Translations under genes and position numbers: made by a program | NCBI GenBank assembly: GCA_036346355.1 | Contig: CM070571.1 | Coordinates: forward strand, 48,504,293-48,568,292 | From: Rhipidocladum racemiflorum | Lineage: Eukaryota; Streptophyta; Magnoliopsida; Poales; Poaceae | Reading direction: 5' to 3' | Length of the DNA stretch: 64,000 bases | In this document: positions 1 to 11,829 of the stretch, piece by piece | Layout: every line of letters begins with the position of its first letter | Numbering within the stretch: position 1 is the first letter of the stretch | The notes under the pieces: generated by a model | What the model was told of the DNA's origin: nothing | The model's input: the letters and a program-made list of their open reading frames with translations, nothing else | Databases searched by the model: none

Positions 1-24
1 CTAACCACCATTCACTAATATACA

Positions 25-145
25 GGCTCTATCCGCCACATCTCAAAAAGATCATGATTCAATCCATCCACATGGCTCTATCTGCCACGGTTCACAAAAA
101 CAGGTTCAATCCACCTACTTGGCTTTAGCCGCCAGAAGCACACCC
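25..145. repeat. Degenerate tandem repeat of about 48 bp in the left LTR
   Basis: Three imperfect copies are visible, each starting GGCTCTATCYGCCA or a variant (about 26, 74 and 121) and continuing into a CAATCCA(T/C)C word. They lie in the U5-side half of the minus-strand LTR. Confidence 0.5.
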
Positions 146-2009
146 GAGAGTTCTAACCACTCCCGGATCCCAAAACAAACCATTGTTTAGTTCGAAACCA
201 AAAACCAAAATCTACCAGTATGAAAGCATTCAGGAAGCTTTGCCTTTGACCGTAGGCACGGCTATTCGAATAGTTTTAACTCTGCAGAGGTGTACAACTT
301 TACCCATAAGACATGATATTCCCTTGGTGCCAAGCTGTTAGCACACTTCCTTAGGTGTGCCGGCAGGGATATCATGACAAGGCCTTTACAATGTATACGC
401 CTAACCTGACCCAACCGCTAAGGTTTCACCGCTGTTAGGGTTATATCCACCCAGTACAGAAGCCCCCTCTTGCGCCGTGTGAGAAAAACAACATTGCCTC
501 TATCCGGCGCTCACATTCCACCGTTTGGTGAGTCTAAGTTAGGTTTCTACAAATTATTCAGCCAGGTCGTGCCCACTTTGACATGTGGTTGTACGGTTAT
601 GCTTAGAATGGAGACAGTCATAAGCGTCGGTCCTTAACTGACTTGGGGCGGTACTTGCACCATGAAAACTAGTGCTCTATCCGCACCCGCCAGACAAACC
701 ATTCCGCCCAAGTCCAAACCATTTTTCATTTTATTTTTATTTTGTAAACCAACGGCAATACTCTTTGCCTATAACTTTCAACACAAGTTTTCAAGAGTTA
801 TAAGAATTTCCCACCCATAGGTGCACACTGACCGTTTGCGAGTCTAAGCATTTCTACCGAACTATTCTATTCCACCAATAGTTTATTTTATAAAATACAA
901 ATCCCCGGGTTTGATTACAATCCTTATAATCAATTGTGTATTCTCCAATAATCCTTCTATTGCCATAATTTTACAATCATACGAATAATCCAATTCAATA
1001 TAGTATCGAACAAGTAAGAAGTATATCATGGTACCATCATAACTCCAAAATCATATTAAACTACAATCATGTTTGTATATGAAATATTTTCCTTGAACTA
1101 TAACTTGTATTATTGATTTATCCATCAATCATCCGTTGATCAATCCTATCATCTGTTAAGAATATTTCACCAAATCCTCTACTAAACCACCGAGAATACT
1201 GCACAATATCATCTCTAATCATCTAGAATACAATCCACCGATAATACTTCATAATACCATATATTTAATCCTTCACATTATCACCTCTAAATCATCTACT
1301 TTAATCCACCAGGAATACGTAATATTATCATTTACTAAACCACCAAATATTCTGGATTACTCACAATTCTCCACAAAGGATTATCACACATTTATATTTC
1401 CATAATCATCTATTTCTTAATCAGTCCATTAAGAATAATTCCCAACAGACACTAATAATTCCACTAACTCTGATTCTCATTTGATACTATTTTATCAACC
1501 CAAGGAATCTAACTCAACATACTATTTTCTTGCAATGATCTATTTAATCCATCATGAATACTTCACAATACCATACATCTTCCAAAATTTCCCCCAATCC
1601 TTTACCATGTGAACTACTATCACAATCCAACTTCAAAATATTTCAATCATCAACGTTCATAGATCAATTTCATAATTAATAATCCCCATCAACACTAATA
1701 TTAAAGTAATCTCCAATCAAGTTGGGTTCTAGCTCCAGTCTACATTCTATACTAATATGTTCCATCCAAAATGTCTTCCAAATAGTCATTTCCCTAATAA
1801 AAGAATATTTTATCAAAAGTATTTATTATGGTGGATTACTGTACTAGGGCGACAAAGGATCATGGATAACAATAACAAGGAGATATAAACAACAGGTATA
1901 ACTAATAGCCTAACGTTAACATCATCCTTTTATATAAATAGCAATGCAATTTGTAAAACATGGTAAAACATTTATAAAGAATAGGATCAAATGCGTCAAG
2001 TAGACTTGC

Positions 2010-2081
2010 CTTCAGTCGCGGGAAGGTCGTCGAATGAGGAAAGTCCGGCGGCGGGGTCGGCGGTCGCGTCGGGGTCCTCGG
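2010..2081 (-). other. Putative LTR-internal acidic exon (left LTR)
   Basis: On the minus strand an acceptor-like TTTTGCGTGTAG is followed by a 72-nt open segment that ends GAAG and is followed by GCAAGT, the consensus of a GC-type splice donor. Read in the phase shared with gypsy1 and element D it encodes an acidic peptide beginning EDPDATADPAAG and ending FDDLPATE. The matching downstream exon would fall left of base 1. It could be a chance open frame, but length divisible by three, phase and acidity all agree with the other two families. Confidence 0.45.
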
Positions 2082-3391
2082 CTACACGCAAAACGAGGCA
2101 ATAAATAAATAAAAATAAATAAATAAAATCTAAAAATTACAAAAATAGTACTGGCAGGTAGATATTGATTTTAGATGAATTTAGGAACTTGAACGGAGTC
2201 AATCAGAGTTCAAACGCAAAAGTTATAAGCTTCCGAAGTTGGAAAATGCTGGAAAATCAAGAAAATGGGAAAAGTTACTGTAGCTACAGTAAAAATCGCG
2301 AAAATTGCCTGGGAACACCACTGGAACTAAGGTTTGCTCAAGGGGAAGTTGCAAATCGAAGGGGTGGCGGGATGGAAGAAGGTAAGCCCCGGAAAGGTCT
2401 CGACGACGCGAATCCAATGGTGGTGTCGGATTTTGAAGAGGATTACCGGAGATGATGAATTTCGCGATGAACGACGATTCGGCCGAGACGACCAAAACTC
2501 AAAATACGCCTTCAAATCTTGATGAAACCTAAAATGGATTGAGGGATTATGATCTAGACATCCATAAGCACGCAAGGGAACAAACGGAATTGAGTTTGAC
2601 TAACCGGAGAGGAAGATATGATGATGAACACAAAGAACATGCAAAAACAACGTGACCCGGCGCCGGTTTTCTTGATCTAGCGGGCAAATGAGTTGGAGAG
2701 ACAACAAGAGGGTGCTACCACCGGGAAGAGGACTTCAACACGGAGATTTGAGAGGTGGAGGCACGTCGTTTGGAGTTGAAACGGGCGAGTAAATGACATT
2801 TAAGTGCATTTCGGTTTTTGGCCGACGGTTTCAATTCCGGCGAGATCCCGGGCTATTGATGGTGAGGAATGGAGAGAGGACGTCGTTGTGCTTCCAATGG
2901 ATCCGGCCGTTCGCGATTTGGAGCATTGGTTGGAGAGTTATGGTTGATTAAAGAGAGAGGTAGCCATTAGAGAGCTTGGGGCTCTTCTCTGTTCAAAGCC
3001 ATGGCAAGAGGTAGGGGATGATGAACAGTACACGCCACGTGGCAGCGCGTGATTGGCCGGGAATTACATAAATGAACCGCCCTAGAGAAAAATTTGGAAA
3101 AATGGTATAAAAATTCCGGAAAAATTCCTAGAACCATTTTAGAATATTAGAACCCAATAAAATTGGTTTCGCGGAATTTGGATGAAATTTGTGGAATTAA
3201 ATATTCAAGCGCGGATTGCGGGCATTAAACAAAAGCCGCGCGAGATAAAATAGGAGCGAAGGTCAAAAAATCCGGGGAATCATTCCAAAAATCATTTTGG
3301 AATATTTGGGGCATAATTGAAGTGATTTTGGGATTTTTGGAGCATTTTTGGACTCGGGTGAAATTTCGGGTACCGGCGGAAATCTGAAAAT

Positions 3392-3393
<2 letters not shown>

Positions 3394-3444
<51 letters not shown>

Positions 3445-3486
3445 ATGTATATATATGTATGTATATGTGTGTGTATATATGTATAT
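3394..3486. repeat. (TA)n(TG)n microsatellite
   Basis: A run of TA dinucleotides passes into about 16 TG dinucleotides and then mixed TA/TG/CA steps. The alternating purine-pyrimidine tract creates long spurious reading frames on both strands. It lies inside the U3-side end of the left LTR. Confidence 0.95.
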
Positions 3487-3519
3487 GGTTTCATACTTTC
3501 AAACTCTACTCTCATATTC

Positions 3520-3719
3520 GGGGGTGTTTGACATAACTCCAGCTCCACCAAATTCTTAGAGTTGGTGGAGTTAAGAATACCTAGCTTCATCAAATTCGTG
3601 AAGCTGGAGCTATGAGTACATTTTAGAATAAAATTATAAACTTAAGTAACTTTATTTTAATCTATAAGTTTCAGCTCTAAGGTGAAGTTAGGATCTGAAG
3701 CTCTACCAAACAGGACCTC
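3520..3719. mobile_element. MITE-like element with imperfect terminal inverted repeats
   Basis: The left end (GGGGGTGTTTGACATAACTC) and the reverse complement of the right end (GAGGTCCTGTTTGGTAGAGC) are similar over about 30 bp, sharing a TGTTTG core and a CTCCAG/CTTCAG word. The 200-bp interior is AT-rich, cannot code, and contains further short inverted repeats (GCTCCACCAA / TTGGTGGAG). No clean target-site duplication was found, so superfamily and exact ends are uncertain. Confidence 0.5.
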
Positions 3720-3743
3720 AATATACTGTTTAAATGATACTGT

Positions 3744-3950
3744 TAGGGGTGAAACGGATCGGATATGGATCGGAAACCACTCATATTGTATTTGATCCAT
3801 ATAATTTTATCGGATCGGATTCGGACACGGATAGTATCGGATACGGATTCGGACACGGATTGTGCCGGATACGGATATGGATAATATTCGAACGAATACA
3901 GATAAAATAAGTTCGGATAATCATCGGAACGGATAGTTTTCGAATAATAC
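3744..3950. repeat. hAT subterminal repeats, left side
   Basis: Many copies of CGGATAYGGAT and GATCGGAT words in either orientation within 200 bp of the terminal inverted repeat. Subterminal arrays of this kind are typical transposase binding regions in hAT elements. Confidence 0.75.
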
Positions 3951-4557
3951 ACTTAAACACTAAATACAAACAGAGTGATTGGCTACAACGAATATTGTCG
4001 ATAAGAAACCAACATAAATTGTATAGGACACTGAGAGATCAAGATCGTTAAAACCATACAATTTATAGTAATAAACTGAGTCACATCTCATAATTGCACT
4101 TATACATCATCCATAGAAGTTGCACACCACTCATAGAAGTAAACAAAAGTAACAAAGTACATGCATTATGCATAGCAGTGAACATCAGTCAAGCCATTAG
4201 GGGCCATGGCCTCCATGCCCATCTTTTACACCCAGGAGATATAAAGTGAAAGCAAAAGAAGCGATCAAACTTTCGGTGCATAAAACATAGCATCCTAGCT
4301 TCAGATGGAGCATCACCATATAATCACAAAATACACAGATACCTGAAACGTGAAGCATTAAAGCAACATAAAATTATTAAACTTTATATCAGAAATAATA
4401 CATAGAAAAATTAAAAATAATTAGGACGAGGCAAAAAAAACTTTAGCACAAACCCTTAATTGTTTAATTCGCAACATTGCATGTGACGACCTTCATTAAG
4501 CTCTCTAGGTGTCAACCAAAATATCATCCTATGTATAATAGATATTTTTAATTAACA

Positions 4558-6818
4558 TCACAAACAAACAAAGAGACAGGTTGATAACATCAAATTCTTT
4601 TTATTTATCATGTAGCAAACCTCTTGATCGATTGCCTTTTCATTGACCTCCATATCAACCTCATCTATGATTGTTGCAACCTTTTCCTTCGAAATATTAA
4701 TCCCTAGCAATGTGGAAAAACAAATAAAAAAAATGGTATGTAGCAATGTAGAAAGACAAATAAAAATTGGTATGTGATTCATACAGATTTCATAATTATG
4801 AATAAACAGCTACCTTGTTTTGAAGCAAGTGTCCAATCCTTGATACAAATCAATGCTTCGACCATTTCAGGATCTAGTCGACTACGATATGGATCAAGAA
4901 CACGCCCACCAGCACTGAATGCAGACTCTGAAGCAACTGTTGACACCTGAATAGCCAATACATCTCGAGCTAGTTGTGAAAGGACAGGAAAAATCCCTTG
5001 TCTATCCCTTCACCATGCCAACACATCAAACTTGTCATCATTGGTTTCAATATACCTTATACATGGTTCTTTCATGTAGATTTCCAATTCAGTGTTGTCA
5101 TCATGGCTTGTCATAGTTTGGTCATACAAATATTCTTCTATCTCTTGAGTGATACTGACAGATTTTGAAACCTCACTAGCTTGTGAAGATTGTGCAGCAG
5201 GTGTGATGACATTCTATGCTTGAAACAATTGTTTAACTACATTCATGAATGCAGTAAGCTCACTATCATACATCTGATGGTAGATCTTTTTCATAAAATA
5301 CTCTACTAGCCTTTTCTTATATCTTGGATCAAGAAAGCATGCAACTGCTAAAGCTATGTTAGATTTATCCCAATATTTTTCATACTTTGCTTGCATTGCA
5401 TTAGCCATACAAGAAATTGTTTCATCACAGTCATGACTCCATTCTTCAATTGCTAACTTGATGTCACAAAATTTCCACCAAAAGAGATTAGCTGTTGGAT
5501 ACAAATGCCCCGAGAATAGATCAGTTGCATCACTAAATTTTTGCAAACACATTGATAGAGATTGTGCCTTATCCCAATCTTCATCTGTTGGAGCACATCT
5601 TCTATATTTGGTCTCATTTAAGAACAATAGCCTTTCAAAAACCCTCTTGAAATAAACAGCATTACTTAACATGGCAAAAGTAGAGTTCCATCTTGTTGGA
5701 ACATCCAATGAAAGACATTTATTAACATCTAACCCACATTCCAATGCACACTTCTGAAATTCCTCCCACTGCAATGGGGAATTTTTAACAATTGCAATAG
5801 TTTCTCTAATGTTTTTTACTGATGATGCAATTGCTTTTAAGCCATCTTGAGCAACAAGATTTAAAATATGGCATAAACATCTCACATGAAAGAAGACTCC
5901 ATCACATATCAAAGGCTCATGCTTCATGAGTATTGGAATAATTTCTTTGACACATTTGTCATTAGCCGATGCATTGTCTAGAGTTAGAGCAAATAATTTT
6001 TTTTCAAGATTCATGGCCATCACACCCTTCACAAATTCATTGGCTAGGTTTTGCCCAGTATGATTTCCTTTCACATGCATGAATTTAACAATCCTTTTTT
6101 GGATATGCCAATTGTCATCTATCCAATGAACAGTTATACACATGTACCCCTTGTTTTGATTTGAAGTCCACATGTCCATGATGCAAGAAAAATGACATGA
6201 AATAGACTTGAACATGTTACATAACTTCTTCCTTTCCTCTACGAACATCTCCATTATACTACTACTTGTACTAATGCGAGACATTAGTGAGAAACCAAGA
6301 CGCAGAGACTTAATGAAGTCAATAAAATACTCATGCTCTACCATGTTAAAAGGGTACTCATGCATAACCATTGCTAACTGCCACTTTCTTAGGCTAGATT
6401 CTGCATCATACCTGTATGTCAATATTATGCCATCGCTACTTGCCAATTTTTGTTGTCCTTTCACAAGATTGTGCTTGTGTTTCATATGATTCCAGAACAC
6501 AGTTGTGCCTCTCATGGTATTTTTAGTGCCTTTGTAATTGCACTTCTTGCATTTTGCCCATTGCTCTTTCACCTCACCACCATCTGGTCCTATTTTTGTC
6601 ACCCAAATATCATCGTAGTATTTCCAAACCTCGGAGGTTTTTGCCTTCTTAGAGGGGGGTTCATTTTCTTCAGGTTGATTTCTTGTTTCCCCTTCATCAT
6701 TACTAGCTGCAACTTCCGGTAATTGGAGTGAACTTGGTGTAACCACACTTTCACTAAGTGGGACAGGATGTTCTACCACATTGCCACAAATATTTGCGCT
6801 CGCGCTTCCTGATTCCAT
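4558..6818 (-). pseudogene. hAT transposase (BED zinc finger, hATC dimerisation domain), two stop codons
   Basis: The enzyme of this family cuts and pastes hAT transposons in the nucleus. I place the start at MESGSASAN (6818), one base after a splice acceptor TTTGTTTCAG that ends an intron in the leader. A basic PSKKAK patch lies at residues 55-60. The BED finger has Cys90, Cys93 and the HMKHKH histidines at 111-116. The catalytic-core words MDMWTSNQNKGY and LTLDNASAND follow. The C-terminal hATC region (VSTVASESAFSAGGRVLDP) is present in the same frame but only after two stops: TAG at 5214-5216 (codon 535) and TGA at 5010-5012 (codon 603, right after a Trp). A donor at 4813 and an acceptor at 4704 define a 110-bp intron. 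The two exons sum to 2151 nt, an exact multiple of three and close to the usual length of plant RICESLEEPER-type hAT proteins. Confidence 0.88.
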
Positions 6819-7819
6819 TCTGAAACAAATTAGAAAAGTGCCGTAAATTTTCATCGCTTATGGATGAAGGAAGAGCAGCTCATTTTCTCATACATCATGT
6901 GCAGCTTCTTTTTCTAGGAGGTTTAAAAGCATTCAGCTGGGAGTTTCTAAAGAAATTGAAGAACAACCAAAATACCTTGACTGCAACGAACAAAAGAGGA
7001 TCAACCGGTGTATAAATCATATAATGTGCACCGTCCTGCAAATATCATGCCCACACAAGCATGCCAATGAAACACCAAAGAATTAGCAGCTCATTAATTT
7101 TTGAAGCCAAGTCAGTTATATATAGTAGCGGTGCAATGAATATGTTAATTATGCAGCTGAAGGCATTGTTCCAATCTTTTGAAGCCTTCGTCCTAAAAGG
7201 TATGTTAGTTATTCTCGGGAGCTAATTAAATTACAGTAACAGCAAGATTCTCTGATTACAGCAAGCAAACGAAAAAGTAAAGAAGTCGGTTTGCTCACCA
7301 AATTGAAGCAGCAAATCTCTACACCTTCAAAAGGTACCCCATCGCTACCATCATCAGAATCTGCAATATTTACGAGAAATCAAAGAGGACTTACACAAAA
7401 AGATCATATAAGATATGCATGTCCAAATAACTGGGTACAGTAGGTGGAATCATATCGTGGGTATATATAACAGGAATCTATATTACTTTGATGCTCCTGT
7501 ACAACCATTCCATTTTGACAAACTGACAAGTTAACCATAATCACGTTAGTGCCTTTGGTTACCATGAAATTCTTGAATTGCATCTTCAGGAAAGAAGAAG
7601 CCACCCCGTGCTGTATAACAGAATCTGAAAGAGAGTGAGAGATTGTAGTGTTATCACTTTAAAACTTGTATATCAATGCAAGCTCATTTTCTACTGGCAA
7701 ATGGTGTTTCTTCTATAGCAAGTTTTGATCAATGTCCCCAATTGTTGCAGACAACCACGAATAATATATTCATCAGTACACAAAACACAAAAGGTTTCAC
7801 TTGCTTCAAAGTTTATGCC

Positions 7820-8050
7820 ACAATCCCTAAAGCAATCAGAGTTCACTTAGTAGTGGATTCATTGGAGCTAATATGCCACAATCCCTAAAGCAAACAGAAC
7901 AACAGTCAACAGGGAAATCTGGATTGCAAATGAAACAAATGGATTGAGGCAAATCATCCCTAAAGCAAATAGAAAACTACATTCTGCACAATCCCTAAAC
8001 CCTAAATCATCCCTAACTACAATCTGCACAATCCCTAAACCCTAAAGCAA
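7820..8050 (-). repeat. Telo-box-like CCCTAAA repeats in the hAT leader
   Basis: The word AATCCCTAAA or ATCCCTAA occurs about seven times. Two copies of a longer unit, TGCACAATCCCTAAACCCTA, lie at about 7986 and 8026. AAACCCTAAA (telo-box) elements are common in plant promoters of growth-related genes. Here they lie upstream of the transposase gene, so a promoter role is possible but unproven. Confidence 0.55.
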
Positions 8051-8099
8051 ACTGCAGGGGCGATCTCGAGGAATGCTTTAAGAGCTGAATCATACCTTC

Positions 8100-8385
8100 T
8101 AATATGCAAGGGCGGGCGGGCGCCGGGCGCCGGGAGCGAGGCCGGGCGGGGAGCACCGGGGAAGGGGGTGGGCGCCGGGTGCCAGGAGCTCCGGGGTCGG
8201 GCGGCGGGCGTCGGGAGCTCCGGCGGCAGGGGCGGGAGGCTGGCCGGGGCCGAGGGAGGAGGCGGGCTGGGAGCCTGGCTGCCTGGGACTCGGCGACGGC
8301 GGCTAAAGCTTGGGACTCGGGCACTCGGCGCAGTCAGCAAGAAGGCAAGGGCGCAAGGCTGGGAGTCGGGCCTGGGAAGCAGCAG
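8100..8385. other. GC-rich island inside the hAT element
   Basis: About 280 bp of very high GC (GGGCGGGCGCCGGGCGCCGG-type sequence) in an otherwise AT-rich transposon. Long frames are open on both strands only because the composition lacks stop codons. It lies on the 5' side of the minus-strand transposase, so it may be the promoter/first exon or a captured host fragment. I see no recognisable protein in it. Confidence 0.6.
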
Positions 8386-8494
8386 GCAGGGAATAGATTA
8401 TTGTTGGTTGGCTGTTGGCTCACCTGTGGGCTGTGCCACTATGGGCCAAGGAGTTGAAGCCCGTGGGCTAAACCGCCGAAGTCTTAGATAGATA

Positions 8495-8722
8495 AGAATT
8501 CAGATATTATCCAGCGGATAGTATCCGAAAAATGATCGGATAATTATCCGACAGATATTATCCGAGATATCCGTATCCGTATCTATATCCGGAACCTTTT
8601 ATCCGTATCCAATCCGTATCCGAGCAAATATATCCGGATATCCGAAAAAATATCCGAATTGCTATCCGAGTTGTTTCGGTCAGTCAGTCGGTCGGAAATT
8701 ATCCGTACCATTTTCACCCCTA
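8495..8722. repeat. hAT subterminal repeats, right side
   Basis: Mirror image of the left array: repeated TATCCGA, ATCCGTATCC and GGATATCCG words run up to the terminal repeat. The array also contains a CAGTCAGTCGGTCGG run just before the end. Confidence 0.75.
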
Positions 8723-8730
8723 GATACTGT

Positions 8731-9540
8731 TATACCTCTATCATTTGAGTATACTTTAATATTAATTATAAAATACTTCAAAATGATTTCCTCACAAAAT
8801 TTCATCAAAATCTGCTCTTTATAACATAACGTATACATACAACTCTTTATAAGATAATGTACACATACAATTTTTTATATGGAAAGGGCTATATAACAAA
8901 AAAAAAGACGGTTTTAATGAAATTTTATATGGAGTATCTTAAATATACTATTGAATTATACTAAACGATAAAAGAGTATAACAAAGTTTGTTTAAGTGGA
9001 ATATTAGAAGAAAAGGCTTGCTGTAGCAACGTATTTGGACGGTCCGGATCTAAGCTGTTTACTCTGAAAGCGGACAGTCACAATTGCGTGCAGTCCATAT
9101 TTTGCTGTCCCAGTATGGACTGCAGACGATATCAATTCATGCAACTGGGAAGCATCATTTCAAGCACCCAGAATCAAACTCAAATCAACCTTAAACCCCT
9201 GCTGACAGAAATCAATCATATTCATAAGAACATAAGCATGTAAGGCGATATCAGCTACTGGATCATCTCAGAAACAAAATGCAATAGATAAAACTTTTGG
9301 CTCAACACAACGAGGCATCAATATATCTTCCATACCAGCTTATAATGCAAACAGTTTGCCCCTGAATCACTGAAACTAACCACCAATTTAGTTAGCTAAG
9401 AACTTAAAATAAACCCAACTAATTAGACAAACCAAATGGCAAAAACATTGTTCAGTAGTAGCTTCCGATAAACAAACACTGGCAAATAGATATTCAAAGC
9501 CTTCACTATGCAACATGCAGGAGTAATGTTTCACATAGAC
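8731..9540. other. Intergenic AT-rich sequence and RPS27 3' flank
   Basis: No gene is visible. The first 270 bp are AT-rich with TATAC-containing words. A 9-bp inverted repeat CAGTCCATA ... TATGGACTG lies at 9091-9122. The right part (about 9300-9613) probably holds the RPS27 3' untranslated region. Confidence 0.5.
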
Positions 9541-9613
9541 CAAAATTTAAGACTACATCCCGGAAAGTGAAACACTTGCTCGGCACAATCATCGTCTTCC
9601 AGAGGACTCCACT

Positions 9614-11595
9614 CTAATCACCCTTCCGGCGGAAGGAGCAGCCCTCTGTGAGCCTAGCCTTTCCTCCTGTGGGCTGGCAGAGCACAGTTTGGCAGCCTGG
9701 GCACACAACAACGGTCTGGGAATGGCTGAACACAGTGGTTCTGCAATACAAACATCGTATTTTGACTGTGAGACTGGTAAGCTATGACACGGATACAAAT
9801 CAACTTTTCTCAATAATGGCATAGCAGGTAATTAGGGAATCACATTACATGAAAGATTCCACTGTTACTATCCCTAGGGTTAATCTAATGCTGGACATGC
9901 AAATCAAAAAGAACCATCAGTTAGTTTTCAACAGTATAACTATACATTCCATCGTGTTTATCATGGCGACACCTAGTCGCCGCCTAGGCATCCAGTCGCC
10001 GGGCACTGACCGCCAGGGGGCTCACCTCACTTTGAGGCAGCAAGTCGCCCAGCTGGCTATGTCAGGCGTCACCCGGAGCGACTAGGCATCGACTACCGTC
10101 GCCTGGGCGGCTCCAACGGCGGTGGCGGATCTAGTGGCAGGGTCGGCAAAGACTCCAGCGGCAACAGGGGCAGCGGCTCCAGCGGCAAGGGCAACGGCAT
10201 CAGGGGCGGCGACGGCTCCAGCGGCAAGGGCAACGACATCAGGGGCGGCGGCTCCAGCGACCAGCGGCAAGGGGGGCAAGGGAGGCTCCAGTGAGGCAAC
10301 GACTAATGGCGGCAAGGGCAGTGGCCGCGGACTACAACGCAACACAACATTTCTAAAGCTCTACTTCATTCACCTTCGATTATCATATTTGATGATCTAG
10401 ACAATGTAATTTCAGTCTCTTCAGATCCTCGAGTATCTCAATCATCCAGTGCTTCTGATTCTATAGTAAGTTACTTATCTGACATTATGGACGAGAAGGT
10501 GAGAAGGTGTTAACTATTTTTCATTATTCACGTATTTATGATGTATATTACTATATTTGCTGCTGCGTTTTGTTTGGTCGCTTAACTATCGCCTAGGCGT
10601 CCAGGCGCCCCGGAGGCAACTCGCCTCGCTGGGGTGCCGTGATAACCATGCATTCGATGCTAAGCAATAAAAAGCATTTAGGTTACAAAGAAAGCTAGTG
10701 TCTACTTCTCTCAAACATTAAATATACATGAAATGCAATATATGGAATATCAAACAGACATTTATTGACAAGGTTGCCAGCTGAGAACAATGGTAAGCAA
10801 TGTTGTTAGCATTGTAGTCTTACATGATAAGCACAACATAACTGAGTAATTAGGATTCACCACTCACAGATTACTAAGTGACTAATATTGACAAATCTGT
10901 ACAAATGCGACAACTGAAAACACCATAATATTGCACAAGCGTACTGAGCATCAACCAGCAGTCAAATTTGGCTGCTGTAAGGTAGCTCAGTGTCATCTAA
11001 GCTCTAAAGTAATCAAAAAAAAAAAAAAAGAAGAAGAAGAAGCTATTTTTGCAATAGAAATTGAAGAAGTCTACACATCTCAATTGCAAGCATCAGGATT
11101 CAGGGCAGGTTCAATGACAGACTACCAACATTCAAATACGAGTAATGAAAATCTTAACAGCCAAAATCAAAGGGTGAAGGGTCAAGAGATATTACATGTT
11201 GAAGCATCCCTGGCACTTGACATCCTGCAACACAGGAAACAGATCGAACCAAAACTAGGTTAGGGCCGACTGGAAGGAAGAAAAAAACTAGCTTTTGTCA
11301 GTCTCTCAGAACAGCAAGGAAATAAACACAGGCAGAAGACACATGTAGATGAAGGGTCGCTACCATGAAGAAGGAGTTGGGGGACTGGACGAGACGCTTC
11401 TTCTTGTGCTTAAGCTTCTCTAGCTCCGCCGGCGGGTTGAGCAGGTCGATGTCGTTCTGCAGCACCTGCGTTGTGTTGCGGCCCCATGCACCCAAACAGG
11501 AGTCGGTGAGATCAGAGACATGACCGGGAAGAGAGGACGAATCGAATCACCGGGGAGGGTTAGACGGCGCAAAGAAATGATCGGGATCGTACCAT
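9614..11595 (-). CDS. RPS27: 40S ribosomal protein S27 (eS27), four coding exons
   Basis: A structural protein of the small cytosolic ribosomal subunit with a zinc-binding C4 finger. Coding exons on the minus strand are 11593-11595 (ATG only), 11364-11465, 11196-11224 and 9614-9740. They sum to 261 nt, i.e. 86 residues plus stop, the usual plant S27 length. All introns are GT-AG. Recognisable segments include VLQNDIDLLNPPAELEK (residues 2-18), RLVQSPNSFFMDVKCQGC, SHSQTVVVCPGCQTVLCQP and the C-terminus CSFRRKGD. The zinc ligands are Cys39, Cys42, Cys58 and Cys61. An intron directly after the ATG is odd-looking but splices in frame. Intron 3 (1455 bp) carries a TIR element at about 9958-10645. 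No frame break or missing residue is seen, so this is a probably functional host gene. Confidence 0.97.
9958..10645. mobile_element. Small non-autonomous TIR element in RPS27 intron 3
   Basis: The ends TTATCATGGCGACACC (9958) and, reverse complemented, TTATCACGGCACCCCAGCG (10645) form an imperfect terminal repeat. Both are followed by CGCCTAGGC-type subterminal words. The middle (about 10120-10330) is a GC-rich repeat of GGCTCCAGCGGCAAGGGC units. There is no transposase. I found no exact target duplication. The subterminal pattern suggests a hAT-like non-autonomous element, but the superfamily is inference. Confidence 0.5.
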
Positions 11596-11687
11596 CTTGG
11601 AGATCTCGGCGGCGGCGGCGACTCTGCTAGGAGGTGTAGGGGAAGAAGAAGCCCTAGGAGGATGGCGGCGCTACGGGCGAGATTGAG

Positions 11688-11824
11688 CCGGGAGGGTTTT
11701 GCGCGGAGGGCTCATTTTATAGCGGGATCTGGTGAATCGGAGCCGTCCGATTGAGTTGTCGCGTCATCTGGACCTCTCGAGGACTAGTGACTTGGTGGGC
11801 TGGGCTACGTAATTGTGCTGGGCC
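11688..11824 (-). promoter_or_regulatory. RPS27 core promoter: TATA box and three site II elements
   Basis: A TATAAAA box reads on the minus strand at 11721-11715, about 120 bp before the ATG. Three TGGGCT/TGGGCC words lie at 11796-11801, 11801-11806 and 11819-11824. TGGGCY site II elements are well known in promoters of plant ribosomal-protein genes. The leader has a pyrimidine-rich GGGCTTCTTCTTCCCCTAC stretch typical of such mRNAs. The promoter is cut short by a Helitron starting about 6 bp beyond the last site II copy. Confidence 0.7.
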
Positions 11825-11829
11825 TCATT

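Larger units (their letters stand above)
1..3519 (-). mobile_element. Truncated minus-strand gypsy-type LTR
   Basis: This stretch has no gene. Read on the minus strand it has the module order of the complete gypsy1 LTR at 21338-24755. A GC-rich promoter/leader part (about 2300-3080) is followed by a segment containing the motif TTATAACTTTTGCGTTT (about 2215-2235; gypsy1 22850-22870). Next comes a short acidic exon ending at GAAGGCAAGT (2004-2013). Last is a block with CTCTGCAGAG next to an ATTCGAATAG word (262-300; gypsy1 24045-24080). The same modules recur in element D at the right end. The 3' end of the LTR lies outside the window. The right limit near 3519 is approximate because a MITE-like element abuts it. 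No gag or pol is visible beside it, so it may be a solo LTR or the end of an element lying to the left. Confidence 0.6.
3744..8722 (-). mobile_element. hAT superfamily DNA transposon, complete ends
   Basis: Both ends carry the terminal inverted repeat TAGGGGTGAAA, at 3744 and, as reverse complement, ending at 8722. Exact 8-bp target duplications GATACTGT flank it at 3736-3743 and 8723-8730. Eight-base duplications and a short TIR are the hallmark of hAT elements. Subterminal regions are packed with CGGATA/ATCCG words on both sides. The single gene, on the minus strand, encodes a BED-finger hAT transposase (4558-6818). A non-coding, partly very GC-rich leader region fills about 6850-8500. With two stop codons in the transposase this copy is probably not autonomous, but its intact ends could be moved by a related enzyme. 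Confidence 0.93.

Noticed and set aside
3225..3593. Frames across the (TA)n(TG)n microsatellite
   Set aside because: Simple-sequence artefact giving His-Thr and Val-Cys runs.
8013..8491. Overlapping Arg/Gly- and Pro-rich frames in the hAT GC island
   Set aside because: Open on both strands because of composition; no start context, no recognisable domain.
10082..10400. Ala/Pro-rich frames in RPS27 intron 3
   Set aside because: Inside a GC-rich tandem repeat of a small transposon within an intron.
9958..10645. Assigning the intron 3 element to a named hAT family
   Set aside because: The terminal repeats are imperfect and no exact 8-bp duplication was found.
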